Source: Bradyrhizobium liaoningense (lineage in GTDB: Bacteria; Pseudomonadota; Alphaproteobacteria; Rhizobiales; Xanthobacteraceae). From it: 64,000 bases of DNA. Every line of letters starts with the position of its first letter. The stretch's first letter is position 1. The stretch is from the NCBI RefSeq assembly GCF_018130785.1, contig NZ_JAFCJT010000012.1:124001-188000 (forward strand). The letters run 5' to 3'. This document shows positions 9,459 to 17,768 of the stretch, in pieces. The notes below the pieces were generated by a model. It saw nothing but the letters and a program-made list of their open reading frames with translations. It did not search any database and was not told the DNA's origin. The translations under genes and the position numbers were made by a program.

Positions 9459-10337
9459 ATGGGACTACTCGACGGCAAGGTTGCGCTGATCACCGGCGCG
9501 GGCGGGGGGCTCGGTGAGGCCTACGCAAAGCTGTTCGCGCGGGAAGGGGCCTCGGTCGTCGTCAACGATCTCGGCGGGCCCCGTGACGGCTCCGGCGCGG
9601 ACAAGTCGATGGCGCAGCTCGTGGTGGACGCCATCAAGGCCGAGGGCGGCAAGGCGGTCGCCAACGGTGCCGACATCTCCACGATGGAGGGCGGCCAGTC
9701 GGTGTTCGACGACGCCATCAAGCATTTCGGCCGCGCCGACATCCTCGTCAACAATGCCGGCATCTTGCGCGACCAGACCTTCGCCAAGGCCTCCGAATCC
9801 GACTGGGACAAGGTGATCAAGGTGCATTTGAAGGGTACCTTTTGTTGCACCATGCCGGTATTTCGCTGGATGCGGGAAAACGGTGGCGGCGTCATCGTCA
9901 ACACCTCCTCGACCTCGGGCCTGATCGGCAATTTCGGCCAGACCAATTACGGCGCGGCCAAGGGCGGCATCTGGGGCCTGTCCAACGTGCTGGCGATCGA
10001 GGGCCGGAAGTACAACATCCGGATCTGGACGCTGGCCCCGGGCGCCCTGACCCGCATGACCGCAGACCTGCCCCGCTATAAGGAGAACCCCTCGGCGGCG
10101 CTGGGGCCGGACGGCATCGCGCCGGCCGTGCTATATATGGTCAGCGACTTGTCGGGCGACCAGACCGGCAAGGTGCTGGGGGTGTCCGGGCCCCGCGGCG
10201 TGCGCGAAATGCGGATGATGGAAATGGAAGGCTGGAAACCGCCGCACTCGGGCTGGAAGGCCCAGGACGTCGTTGAGCATGCCAAGGAGATCTTCTTCTC
10301 CGAGGAGCAGATCAAGATGGGGGCGCGGAGGTTTTAG
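9459..10337 (+). CDS. SDR, MFE-2-type (3R)-hydroxyacyl-CoA dehydrogenase
   Basis: 292 residues, classical SDR. The cofactor motif GAGGGLG is at 13-19, NNAG at 98-101, catalytic S151, Y164 and K168 (NYGAAK). The segment VNDLGGPRDGSG after beta-2 is typical of the dehydrogenase domain of peroxisomal multifunctional enzyme 2, and Asp37 there favours NAD. With the MaoC hydratase and thiolase upstream it supplies the missing beta-oxidation step. The C-terminal 60 residues (HSGWKAQDVVEHAKEIF) are also seen in bacterial MFE-2-like SDRs. CAGGGAGAAG precedes the ATG. Confidence 0.9.
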   Translation: MGLLDGKVALITGAGGGLGEAYAKLFAREGASVVVNDLGGPRDGSGADKSMAQLVVDAIKAEGGKAVANGADISTMEGGQSVFDDAIKHFGRADILVNNAGILRDQTFAKASESDWDKVIKVHLKGTFCCTMPVFRWMRENGGGVIVNTSSTSGLIGNFGQTNYGAAKGGIWGLSNVLAIEGRKYNIRIWTLAPGALTRMTADLPRYKENPSAALGPDGIAPAVLYMVSDLSGDQTGKVLGVSGPRGVREMRMMEMEGWKPPHSGWKAQDVVEHAKEIFFSEEQIKMGARRF

Positions 10338-10342
10338 AAGGC

Positions 10343-10462
10343 CGTCATCCCGGGGCACGCGAAGCGTGAGCTATGATGCGCAATTGTGCATCTGAGGATC
10401 CATACTCCGGATCGTGGTTAAGGATTCCGGGCCGCGACTGCGTCGCGCCCCGGAGTGACAGA
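10343..10462. repeat. Palindromic intergenic element, family E
   Basis: GTCATCCCGGGGC at the left end pairs with GCGCCCCGGAGTGAC at the right, with inner short palindromes (CACGCGAAGCGTG, ATGCGCAATTGTGCAT). The element fills most of the 145-bp gap between the SDR and the DHDPS-family gene. The inner motif ATGCGCAATTG also occurs in the element at 28737. Confidence 0.7.
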
Positions 10463-10482
10463 TAGAGAGAGACGAGGACTAG

Positions 10483-11436
10483 ATGAAACTCACCGCCGAC
10501 GCCAAGGGCACCTTCGCAATCGCACCGACGCCGTTCCACGATGACGGCCGGATCGACGAGCGCTCGATCGACCGCCTGACCGATTTCTACGAGGAGGTCG
10601 GCTGCGACGGCGTTACGGTGCTCGGCATCCTCGGCGAGGCGCCGAAGCTCGATGCCGCCGAGGCCGAGCAGGTGGCCGTGCGCTACGTCAAGCGCGCCAA
10701 GAAGATGCAGGTGATCGTCGGCGTCTCCGCGCCGGGCTTTGCCACCATGCGCTCGCTGGCCAAGGCCTCGATGGATGCCGGCGCGGCCGGCGTCATGATC
10801 GCGCCGCCGCCATCGCTTCGCACCGACGACCAGATCACCGGCTATTTCAAGCAGGCGGCCGAGGCCATTGGTCCCGACATTCCCTGGGTGCTGCAGGACT
10901 ATCCGCTGACGCTGTCGGTGGTGTTCACGCCGGCTGTGATCCGCAAGATCGTCATGGACAATCCGAACTGCGTGATGCTCAAGCACGAGGACTGGCCGGG
11001 CCTCGAAAAGATCTCGACCCTGCGCGGCTTCCAGAAGGACGGCTCGCTCCGTCCGCTCTCGATCCTCTGCGGTAATGGCGGCACGTTCCTGGATTTCGAG
11101 ATGGAGCGCGGCGCCGACGGCGCCATGACCGGCTATGCCTTCCCTGAGCTTCTGATCGACGTCGTGAACCTCTCCAAGGCCGGCAAGCGTGATGCCGCGC
11201 ATGATCTGTTCGACGCGCATCTGCCGCTGATCCGCTACGAGCAGCAGCCCGGCGTCGGCCTGACCGTGCGCAAATACGTGCTGCAGAAGCGCGGCATCAT
11301 CGCCTCCAGCGCCCAGCGCAAGCCGGGCGCGACGATGACGGCGACAGCGAAGGCCGAGGTCGATTACCTGCTGTCGCGCGTCGCCCGTTTCGACAAGCGC
11401 GCCAATCTCGGCCCGCAATCCAGCGCTGCAGGTTAA
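10483..11436 (+). CDS. Dihydrodipicolinate synthase / N-acetylneuraminate lyase family protein
   Basis: 317 residues with the class-I aldolase barrel of the DapA family. The Schiff-base Lys is K167 (VMLKHED), the catalytic Tyr is Y140 (QDYPLT), and the pyruvate-carboxylate loop reads GILGEAP in place of the DapA GTTGE. The altered loop and the non-lysine context argue against true DapA and for a sugar-acid or aromatic-pyruvate aldolase or dehydratase. It follows the acyl-CoA genes and precedes a Nudix gene by 4 bp, so it is probably co-transcribed with at least the latter. Substrate cannot be assigned. Confidence 0.85.
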   Translation: MKLTADAKGTFAIAPTPFHDDGRIDERSIDRLTDFYEEVGCDGVTVLGILGEAPKLDAAEAEQVAVRYVKRAKKMQVIVGVSAPGFATMRSLAKASMDAGAAGVMIAPPPSLRTDDQITGYFKQAAEAIGPDIPWVLQDYPLTLSVVFTPAVIRKIVMDNPNCVMLKHEDWPGLEKISTLRGFQKDGSLRPLSILCGNGGTFLDFEMERGADGAMTGYAFPELLIDVVNLSKAGKRDAAHDLFDAHLPLIRYEQQPGVGLTVRKYVLQKRGIIASSAQRKPGATMTATAKAEVDYLLSRVARFDKRANLGPQSSAAG

Positions 11437-11440
11437 GTCA

Positions 11441-12235
11441 ATGCCTGAGACATCAGCATCACGCCCGGCTTCGACCATCCTCCTGCTCCGTGACGGCGCA
11501 AAGGAGGTCGAGATCTTCATGATGGTTCGCCATCATCAGATCGAGTTCAACTCGGGCGCGCTGGTGTTTCCGGGCGGCAGCGTCGATGCCGGCGATCAGG
11601 AGATCGTCAAGCGGTCCGATCTGTACTCGGGCGGCGAAGCCTTGAGTGAAGCGGACCGCGGTTTTCGGATCGCCGCGATCCGCGAGACCTTTGAGGAGAG
11701 CGGCATCTTGCTGGCGCGATCGAAGGACTCGGGTGCGCCGGTTGATGCGAAGCGCGCCGGCGAAATCGCCGATGCGCATCGCGTTGCGCTCAACGAGCAC
11801 AAGATCAGCTTCCTGAGCATTCTCGCCGACAACGGCCTCCAGCTCGCGCTCGACACGCTGGTGCCTTACGCGCACTGGATCACGCCGGAAGGCATGCCGA
11901 AGCGGTTCGACACCTGGTTCTTCCTCGCGGCGGCACCACCCGACCAGCTCGGTGCGCACGATGGCCGCGAGTCCACCGACTCGATCTGGCTGTCGGCGCG
12001 CGAAGCGGTGGAGGGCGGCGAGAGCGGCCGCTTCAAGCTGCCGTTCCCGACCACGCGCAACCTGATCCGGCTCGCCAAGCAGCCAAACGTGAGCGCCGCG
12101 CTGGAGCACGCCCGCGGCATGTCGGTCGTCACGGTGATGCCAGTCATGACCAAGACCGAGACCGGCCGCCAACTCCGGATTCCCCGCGAAGCCGGCTATG
12201 ACGGCGAGGTGTTCGAGGTCGGTGCGGTCGGCTAG
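11441..12235 (+). CDS. Nudix hydrolase (NUDT19/acyl-CoA diphosphatase-like)
   Basis: 264 residues. The Nudix box is stretched: the GALVFPGGSVD start (39-49) is separated by about 30 residues from RETFEESGILL (81-91), with metal-binding E82, E85 and E86 in place. This long insert and the C-terminal helical part resemble NUDT19/NUDT7-like proteins that cleave CoA or acyl-CoA diphosphate bonds. A CoA-trimming role suits the neighbouring acyl-CoA enzymes, but that is inference. It begins 4 bp after the previous stop. Confidence 0.85.
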   Translation: MPETSASRPASTILLLRDGAKEVEIFMMVRHHQIEFNSGALVFPGGSVDAGDQEIVKRSDLYSGGEALSEADRGFRIAAIRETFEESGILLARSKDSGAPVDAKRAGEIADAHRVALNEHKISFLSILADNGLQLALDTLVPYAHWITPEGMPKRFDTWFFLAAAPPDQLGAHDGRESTDSIWLSAREAVEGGESGRFKLPFPTTRNLIRLAKQPNVSAALEHARGMSVVTVMPVMTKTETGRQLRIPREAGYDGEVFEVGAVG

Positions 12236-12236
12236 G

Positions 12237-12260
12237 ATACTTCGATACCAGACGAAGTAT
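12237..12260. promoter_or_regulatory. Inverted repeat between Nudix and DMT genes
   Basis: ATACTTCG (12237-12244) and CGAAGTAT (12253-12260) are perfect inverted complements with an 8-base centre. The repeat starts just after the Nudix stop codon and lies 57 bp before the transporter start. It could be an operator for the transporter or a small RNA hairpin; no poly-T tract follows, so a terminator is unlikely. Confidence 0.45.
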
Positions 12261-12316
12261 TGGAGGCCAGCGACGCGCTAAGGTTCTGTCCATCGCGAAT
12301 GGACGGGACGTGCGAA

Positions 12317-13231
12317 ATGGATAAGGGACAGGACACCAACATCGCCGTCGAGCTGGCGCTGCTGGTCGCCCTCGCAGCGCTCTGGGGCGGCTCCTACACC
12401 TTCATCAAGCTTGGCGTCGCCACCATCCCGCCGATCACGCTGATCGCGGCGCGCACCACGATTGCGGGCCTGCTGCTGCTCGTCGTCATGTGGGCGCGGG
12501 GCATCAGGATGCCGACGGACCGGCCGACCTGGCAGCGCTTCGCGTTCCAGGCCGTGCTCAACAGCGTCATCCCCTGGACGCTGATCGCCTGGGGCGAGCG
12601 TCACGTCGATGCCGCGCTCGCCACCATCCTCAACTCGGCCGGGCCGATCTTCACCTTCCTGCTCACGGCCGTCGTCACGCGCCACGAGGCGACGACGCCA
12701 CGAAAGCTGTTTGGCGTGGTCGCCGGCATGGCGGGCATCCTGCTGATCGTCGGCGTCGACGCTTTCCACGACATCGGCAGTGGCCTCGTCGCGGAGGTCG
12801 CCATCGTCGCCGCCACGATCTGCTACGCCTGCGCCGCGATTTTCGGCCGCGGCTTTAAAGGCCTCGATCCGATGGCACCGGCCGCCGGCTCGCTGCTGGC
12901 GGGGGCGGCGGCGCTGATCCCGGCCTCGCTTGTGGTCGAGCGGCCCTGGACGCTATCGCCCTCGCTGAGTTCCGTGCTGGCGCTGCTCGCGCTGGCGACT
13001 TTCTCGACCGCCGCGGCGTTCGCGATCTACTTCCGCCTGATCCAGACCCTTGGCTCGGTCGGCACCACCGCGCAGGCTTATCTGCGCGTCCCTATCGGGG
13101 TCGCCATCAGCGTCGCCTTCCTCGGCGAAAGCCTGAGCCAGACGGCCTGGATCGGCTTGGCCTGCGTCGTCCTCGGCGTTGCCGCCATGACGATCCCGGC
13201 CCGGCGGCCGGCCAGCGTCAAAACGTCATGA
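12317..13231 (+). CDS. EamA/DMT-family transporter
   Basis: 304 residues with ten predicted membrane helices in two EamA repeats. The first repeat starts LVALAALWGGSYTFIKLG, the usual DMT signature with the WG(S/T) kink. These are inner-membrane exporters of amino acids or small metabolites; some act in import. The ATG at 12317 was chosen over an upstream TTG at 12260 because the 19 added residues are polar and start inside the inverted repeat. Substrate is unknown. Confidence 0.88.
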   Translation: MDKGQDTNIAVELALLVALAALWGGSYTFIKLGVATIPPITLIAARTTIAGLLLLVVMWARGIRMPTDRPTWQRFAFQAVLNSVIPWTLIAWGERHVDAALATILNSAGPIFTFLLTAVVTRHEATTPRKLFGVVAGMAGILLIVGVDAFHDIGSGLVAEVAIVAATICYACAAIFGRGFKGLDPMAPAAGSLLAGAAALIPASLVVERPWTLSPSLSSVLALLALATFSTAAAFAIYFRLIQTLGSVGTTAQAYLRVPIGVAISVAFLGESLSQTAWIGLACVVLGVAAMTIPARRPASVKTS

Positions 13232-13354
13232 TCGGGAGGGGTGAAGGGCGGCGGGCCCGCGATATTAAGGATATTCGGCGGCGAGAGGCATGTTCCCCCG
13301 GGGCCGCAAACCATCGTATATTGGGCCTCCAGTAGCCCGGTCCTCAAAGCCCCT

Positions 13355-16042
13355 ATGTCCGCCGAATTGACGCCGACCCCTGAGAAAAAGCGAACCTTCT
13401 CGCTCTCCATCGGCCAGCTCACCTTCGGCAGCTTCCTTCTGGTGCTGGCGGTGATCATCGTCACCTCCACCGCGAGCGTGATCGCGATCCGGCACATCGA
13501 CACGACCTTCGCCGAGTTGCAGCGGCTCCAGAGTGTCGGCGATCTCGCCGAGGATATCGACCGCCGCATGAACGAGTTGCGGCTCGCCGCGCGCGACTTC
13601 GTCACCGATCCCGGCGCCGGGACCCAGTTCAAGCAGGTCGGCGAGGCGGCCTCGACGCTCAGCGACATCCTGAAGAAGACCCGCATCGAGCTCGCGCCCG
13701 AGCAGCAGGACATGATCGACGGGGTCACCGAGCGCCTTGCGACCTATCGCAATGGCCTCGAGCGGATCTCGACCCTGATCGATCGCCGCGCCCAGCTGCT
13801 CGGCGGCCTGCCGCCGCTGCGCGACCGGTTCGATGTGGCCGTCGGAGCCGCGGCGGACCGCGAGCTCGCCGCCCGTTTGTCGGAGGCGCAGAGCCAGATC
13901 GCACTCGGGCTGCTCGCGCGCAACCCATCCGCCGCCGAGCAGGCCGCGCAGGGGATGCGGGCGATGGACATCGCGGACGCCAGGCTGAAGACGGCCGTGA
14001 ACGACTACGCCGAGGCCATCATCGCGGTGGCGGTCCGGGAGCGGCAGATCGCCGATATCGACCGTGAGGTGCTGGGCACCGAGGGCCGCCTGATCGGCCG
14101 CGTCACGGAACTGCTGCGCGAGGTCAGCGCCAGGCGCGGCCACGTGCTGTCGCGCGACTTCGCCCGCACGCTGACGGAGGCGCGCTGGCAGAGCATCGTG
14201 CTCGGCTCCATCGGCGTGCTGATCGGCATTCTCGCGGCGGGCTTCGTGGTGCGGCGGACCGTCCGCCCGCTCGCCCAGATCGCAAGGTCGATCCGCGCGC
14301 TCGCAGCGGGCGAGAAGAACACCTCGATCCCGTCGGCCGACCTCGACAACGAGATCGGCGACATCGCGCGCGCGGCCGAAGTGTTCCGCCGCGCGCTGGA
14401 GGAGGCCGACACGGCGCGCGAGGCGGCGGTTCGCGCGCTGACCGAGCAGCGCCTCGCCGAGGAGAGCTACCGCAAACTGTTCGAGGGCTCGGTCGACGGC
14501 ATCTATGTCACGACGCCGGCCGGTGATCTCCTCAACGCCAATCCGGCACTGGCGCGGATGATGGGCTATGACAGCCCGCAGCAGCTCATCGACAGCATCA
14601 ACGACATCGCCCACACCATCTACGTCCATCCCGAGGCGCGCGACGAATACCAGCGGCTGATGGCGCGCGACGGCATGGTGCGCGAGTTCGAGTACCAGGT
14701 GCGCCAGCGCAGCGGCAACATCCTGTGGCTCTCCGACAGCGCCACCGGCGTGCGCGACGAGGCCGGCAACATCGTCCGCTACGAGGGCACACTGCGCGAC
14801 ATCACCGACCAGAAGCGGGCGGAAGACGCCATCGCCGAAGGCCGGCGCCTGCTCCAGCAGGTCATCGACACCGTGCCCGCGGTCATCAACGTCAAGGACC
14901 GCGACCTGCGCTACGTGCTGATGAACCGCTACATGGCCGGCATCTTCGGCATCGAGCCTGCCGATGCGCTCGGCCGCACCACCGCGGATCTGATGTCGCG
15001 CTACGGCGCGGCCAAGACCGACGAGAACGACAAGCGGGTGCTCAGGCTTCGAAAAGGTCTCGGCTTCTACGAAGAAGAGTACAAGGACGCCTCCGGCAAC
15101 ATGCGGCAATGGCTGGTCAACAAGCTGCCGCTGCTCGATGCCGACGGCGAGATCGAGCGGATCGTCACCGTGGCGCTCGACATCGGCGAGCGCAAGCGCG
15201 GCGAGCAGGAGATGCGCAAAGCCAAGGAATCCGCCGAGACGGCGTTGCGAAACCTGCGCGAGACCCAGGCCTCGCTGATCGAGGCGGAGAAGCTCGCCGC
15301 GCTCGGACGGCTCGTTGCCGGCGTCGCCCACGAGGTCAACAATCCCGTCGGTATCAGCCTCACGGTCGCATCCGCGCTGGAACGCAAGACCGCGATGTTC
15401 TCCTCCGAAGTCGAGCGCGGCGAGCTCCGTCGCTCCACGCTCAACGACTTCCTCAACACCAGCCGCGACGCGTCCTCGCAGCTCGTCTCCAACCTCAACC
15501 GCGCCGCCGAGCTGATCCAGTCGTTCAAGCAGGTCGCCGCCGACCGCAATTATTCGGACCAGCGCAACTTCGATCTCGGCGATCTCACCGAGCAGGTGGT
15601 GATGAGCCTGCGGCCGGGCCTACGCAAACACAATCTGACGCTCAACGTCGAGTGCCAGCCGGACCTCACCATGAACAGCTATCCCGGCCCGTACGGGCAG
15701 GTGCTGACCAATCTGTTCCTCAACTCGGTGGCGCACGCTTTCCCGGACGGTCGGCCGGGGACCATCGACATCCAGGTGCGCGAGTCCGGCAAGGACAATG
15801 TCGAGATACTCTTTGCCGACAACGGCTGCGGCATGTCGCTTGACGTCCGCCGCCGCGCCTTTGATCCATTCTTCACGACGCGGCGCGACCAGGGCGGCAC
15901 CGGTCTCGGACTGCACATCGTCTATAGCATCGTCACCAATCGCCTCGGCGGGCGGCTCGATCTCGATTCCGAGCCGGGCGAGGGGACGCGCATCCAGATC
16001 ATCCTGCCGCGCACGGCGCCGCTCGAGCAGGCCGCGGAATAG
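13355..16042 (+). CDS. Membrane-bound PAS-domain sensor histidine kinase
   Basis: 895 residues. A membrane helix near residues 28-50 is followed by a long helical periplasmic sensor region, a second helix (SIVLGSIGVLIGILAAGFVV), a HAMP domain, two PAS/PAC domains (YRKLFEGSVDGIYVT and LLQQVIDTVPAVINV), a HisKA domain with phospho-acceptor His659 (AGVAHEVNNP) and a HATPase_c domain (DNGCGM, GTGLGLHI). The HEVNNP kinase box is like that of NtrB/DctB-type kinases. No response regulator is adjacent, so it is an orphan. The ATG at 13355 avoids a 38-residue Gly/Pro-rich upstream extension. Confidence 0.88.
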   Translation: MSAELTPTPEKKRTFSLSIGQLTFGSFLLVLAVIIVTSTASVIAIRHIDTTFAELQRLQSVGDLAEDIDRRMNELRLAARDFVTDPGAGTQFKQVGEAASTLSDILKKTRIELAPEQQDMIDGVTERLATYRNGLERISTLIDRRAQLLGGLPPLRDRFDVAVGAAADRELAARLSEAQSQIALGLLARNPSAAEQAAQGMRAMDIADARLKTAVNDYAEAIIAVAVRERQIADIDREVLGTEGRLIGRVTELLREVSARRGHVLSRDFARTLTEARWQSIVLGSIGVLIGILAAGFVVRRTVRPLAQIARSIRALAAGEKNTSIPSADLDNEIGDIARAAEVFRRALEEADTAREAAVRALTEQRLAEESYRKLFEGSVDGIYVTTPAGDLLNANPALARMMGYDSPQQLIDSINDIAHTIYVHPEARDEYQRLMARDGMVREFEYQVRQRSGNILWLSDSATGVRDEAGNIVRYEGTLRDITDQKRAEDAIAEGRRLLQQVIDTVPAVINVKDRDLRYVLMNRYMAGIFGIEPADALGRTTADLMSRYGAAKTDENDKRVLRLRKGLGFYEEEYKDASGNMRQWLVNKLPLLDADGEIERIVTVALDIGERKRGEQEMRKAKESAETALRNLRETQASLIEAEKLAALGRLVAGVAHEVNNPVGISLTVASALERKTAMFSSEVERGELRRSTLNDFLNTSRDASSQLVSNLNRAAELIQSFKQVAADRNYSDQRNFDLGDLTEQVVMSLRPGLRKHNLTLNVECQPDLTMNSYPGPYGQVLTNLFLNSVAHAFPDGRPGTIDIQVRESGKDNVEILFADNGCGMSLDVRRRAFDPFFTTRRDQGGTGLGLHIVYSIVTNRLGGRLDLDSEPGEGTRIQIILPRTAPLEQAAE

Positions 16043-16050
16043 GCGTGTCC

Positions 16051-16404
16051 CTAATCCGCCTCTGCGAGCTTGTGCAGGGTGGCGCCGAAAATCAGGCTGG
16101 CCTTGCCGACGAGCGCCGTGCCCGTCATCTCAGCGCCGGTGTCCGTGTAGGTCCCGCTGACGCCGATGCCGACCGGCGCCGGACCGCCGAACAGCGGATT
16201 GTCATCGCCGCGAGGCGAGGTGTGCCGTTGCACAAGCACCTCGCCTTTGAAGGTGTTGTTGTCCTTCACCACGTAGCTGCCGGTGTAATAGAGGTAGGCA
16301 TCGCCACCAAGAATTTTGCCGTCGCGAAAAAGAATCACGCCGCTGCCCTTGCCGACTCGACCATCGAGCAGGTTCACGTGAATCGAATAGAGGCCGTTCT
16401 TCAT
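16051..16404 (-). CDS. GrlR-like small regulatory protein
   Basis: 117 residues. MKNGLYSIHVNLLDGRVGKG and the following strands (GVILFRDGKILGGDAYLYYTGSY) fit the lipocalin-like beta-barrel fold of GrlR. In enteropathogenic E. coli GrlR sequesters the transcription activator GrlA and so represses a type III secretion island. Homologues outside enterics are of unknown partner, and no GrlA-like gene is nearby. ATG 16404 matches the family start and follows GGGACGTG; an upstream ATG at 16428 adds eight residues. It is convergent with the kinase, 8 bp away. Confidence 0.72.
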   Translation of the reverse strand: MKNGLYSIHVNLLDGRVGKGSGVILFRDGKILGGDAYLYYTGSYVVKDNNTFKGEVLVQRHTSPRGDDNPLFGGPAPVGIGVSGTYTDTGAEMTGTALVGKASLIFGATLHKLAEAD

Positions 16405-16663
16405 CACGTCCCACGGGCCGGCCGCCATCGCCCAATGGCGTAACCGGTAGAGCTTTTATGCCAAAGCGCGTTCCCACGCGCAACGCGGCAGTTTGCCGGC
16501 CGGCGGTGCGATCTTGCCGCCGCAAGCCGTAGTTGTCCGGCTTGTCTATGACACCACCATGACGGTCTGATCATGACGCGAGGCCAGTCGTTGCGAATCA
16601 AGTTGGCCCGCGAAATGCATAACCATTGTTGCACTGGCCGCGGGGTGCTGGAGCAAGACAAAC

Positions 16664-17158
16664 GTGAGCAACTGGATCGATTCCGGCGGCGATGAGCCGC
16701 GTCTCTACAGTGTGCGTCCCACAGTTTGCGAAACACAGCGGTCGACTGGCGGCGCGCCTCGCTGGCGAAGCGTGGCGAGCCTTGCCTGCGCCTTGGCCTT
16801 GATCGCACTCGCAGCCCCCTTGGGGCATGCGCGCGACCGCGGCCAGTTCGTCAACACCAATGCCGAATTGAAGGCGTGGTTCGACGGCCTGCGCAGCGGC
16901 AAGGGGCCTTGCTGCTCCGATGCCGACGGCTCGGCGCTCTCGGACACCGACTGGGAGAGCAAGGACGGACACTATCGCGTCCGCGTCCCGCGCCTGGGCC
17001 ACGTGCTCGACGGCCAGCAGCAGGAGCTCATCTGGGTTGACGTGCCCGAAGAGGCCGTCATCTCGGAGCCGAACCGGGTCGGGCGCACCATGGTGTGGCC
17101 GATCTACGGCTACATGGGCGTCGCCATCCGCTGCTTTATGCCCGGCAGCATGACTTAG
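16664..17158 (+). CDS. Secreted or membrane-anchored hypothetical protein
   Basis: 164 residues from a GTG start with GGAG upstream. A charged N-terminal stretch of about 30 residues precedes a hydrophobic helix (SLACALALIALAAPLGHARD), so the protein is exported or anchored. The mature part contains a CC pair (GKGPCCSDADG), aromatic and acidic residues and a later single Cys (GVAIRCFMPGS). It is conserved-looking but I cannot assign a function. An internal ATG at 16790 or later would remove the membrane segment. Confidence 0.65.
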   Translation: MSNWIDSGGDEPRLYSVRPTVCETQRSTGGAPRWRSVASLACALALIALAAPLGHARDRGQFVNTNAELKAWFDGLRSGKGPCCSDADGSALSDTDWESKDGHYRVRVPRLGHVLDGQQQELIWVDVPEEAVISEPNRVGRTMVWPIYGYMGVAIRCFMPGSMT

Positions 17159-17207
17159 CCGGGCGACAGGCACGCCCAACTTCGTCGACATCAGATGCGG
17201 CGCCGCG

Positions 17208-17591
17208 TCAGGTGTATTTCTTGTCGCGCTCGAGCAGCTCGATCGAGATGCCTTCGGGACCGCGGATGAAGCAGATGCGCACGCCGGGCCGGATCGTGGT
17301 CGGCTCGCGCGTGAAGGTGACGCCCTTGGCCTTGATCTCGGCCGCGACAGCGTCGATGTCCTTCACGGTGAGACCGAAATGGTCGAGGCCTTGATGGGGG
17401 TGCGGCGGCGGTGGGTTGACGGCATTGTCGCCCTCGAGCGGCGCGATGAAGATTTTGGCGCCGCCGAGGTTCACGTCGATCCGTCCCGGTGCGTGCACGA
17501 CCTCGCCGCCGAGGATGTCCCGCAGCCAGGCCGCCGTGGCCTCCGGATCGGGGCTGCGCAGATGGACGTGATCCCAAGTGACGACTGGCAT
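17208..17591 (-). CDS. VOC-family (glyoxalase-like) protein
   Basis: 127 residues with two beta-alpha-beta-beta-beta modules: WDHVHLRSPDPEATAAWL at the N-terminus (metal-binding His in DHVHL) and LDHFGLTVKDIDAVAAEI (second His) then ISIELLERD (Glu ligand). The set matches the metal site of glyoxalase, dioxygenase and epimerase members of the superfamily. ATG 17591 follows GGGAGAAA and gives a normal single-domain length. Upstream reading frame to 17678 looks non-coding. The reaction is not predictable. Confidence 0.85.
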   Translation of the reverse strand: MPVVTWDHVHLRSPDPEATAAWLRDILGGEVVHAPGRIDVNLGGAKIFIAPLEGDNAVNPPPPHPHQGLDHFGLTVKDIDAVAAEIKAKGVTFTREPTTIRPGVRICFIRGPEGISIELLERDKKYT

Positions 17592-17768
17592 TTCATTTTC
17601 TCCCAACGGGGTGTTCGATGTTGCAATGCATGTTAGCGGCCCCGGCCGGTGATCGCCACCGTCCTCGCCGATTCGCAACTGCGGGAACCTTAGTTCGTCT
17701 CCCGGATTAGGGTAAGCAGTGGTCGAGGCCGTCGTCGAACGAGCTTTTGCCGCCGTCGGTGCGCAACC

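Noticed and set aside
13265..15331. Minus-strand frame of 688 codons opposite the PAS kinase
   Set aside because: Shadow of the kinase gene; very His/Arg/Leu-rich with no recognisable family.
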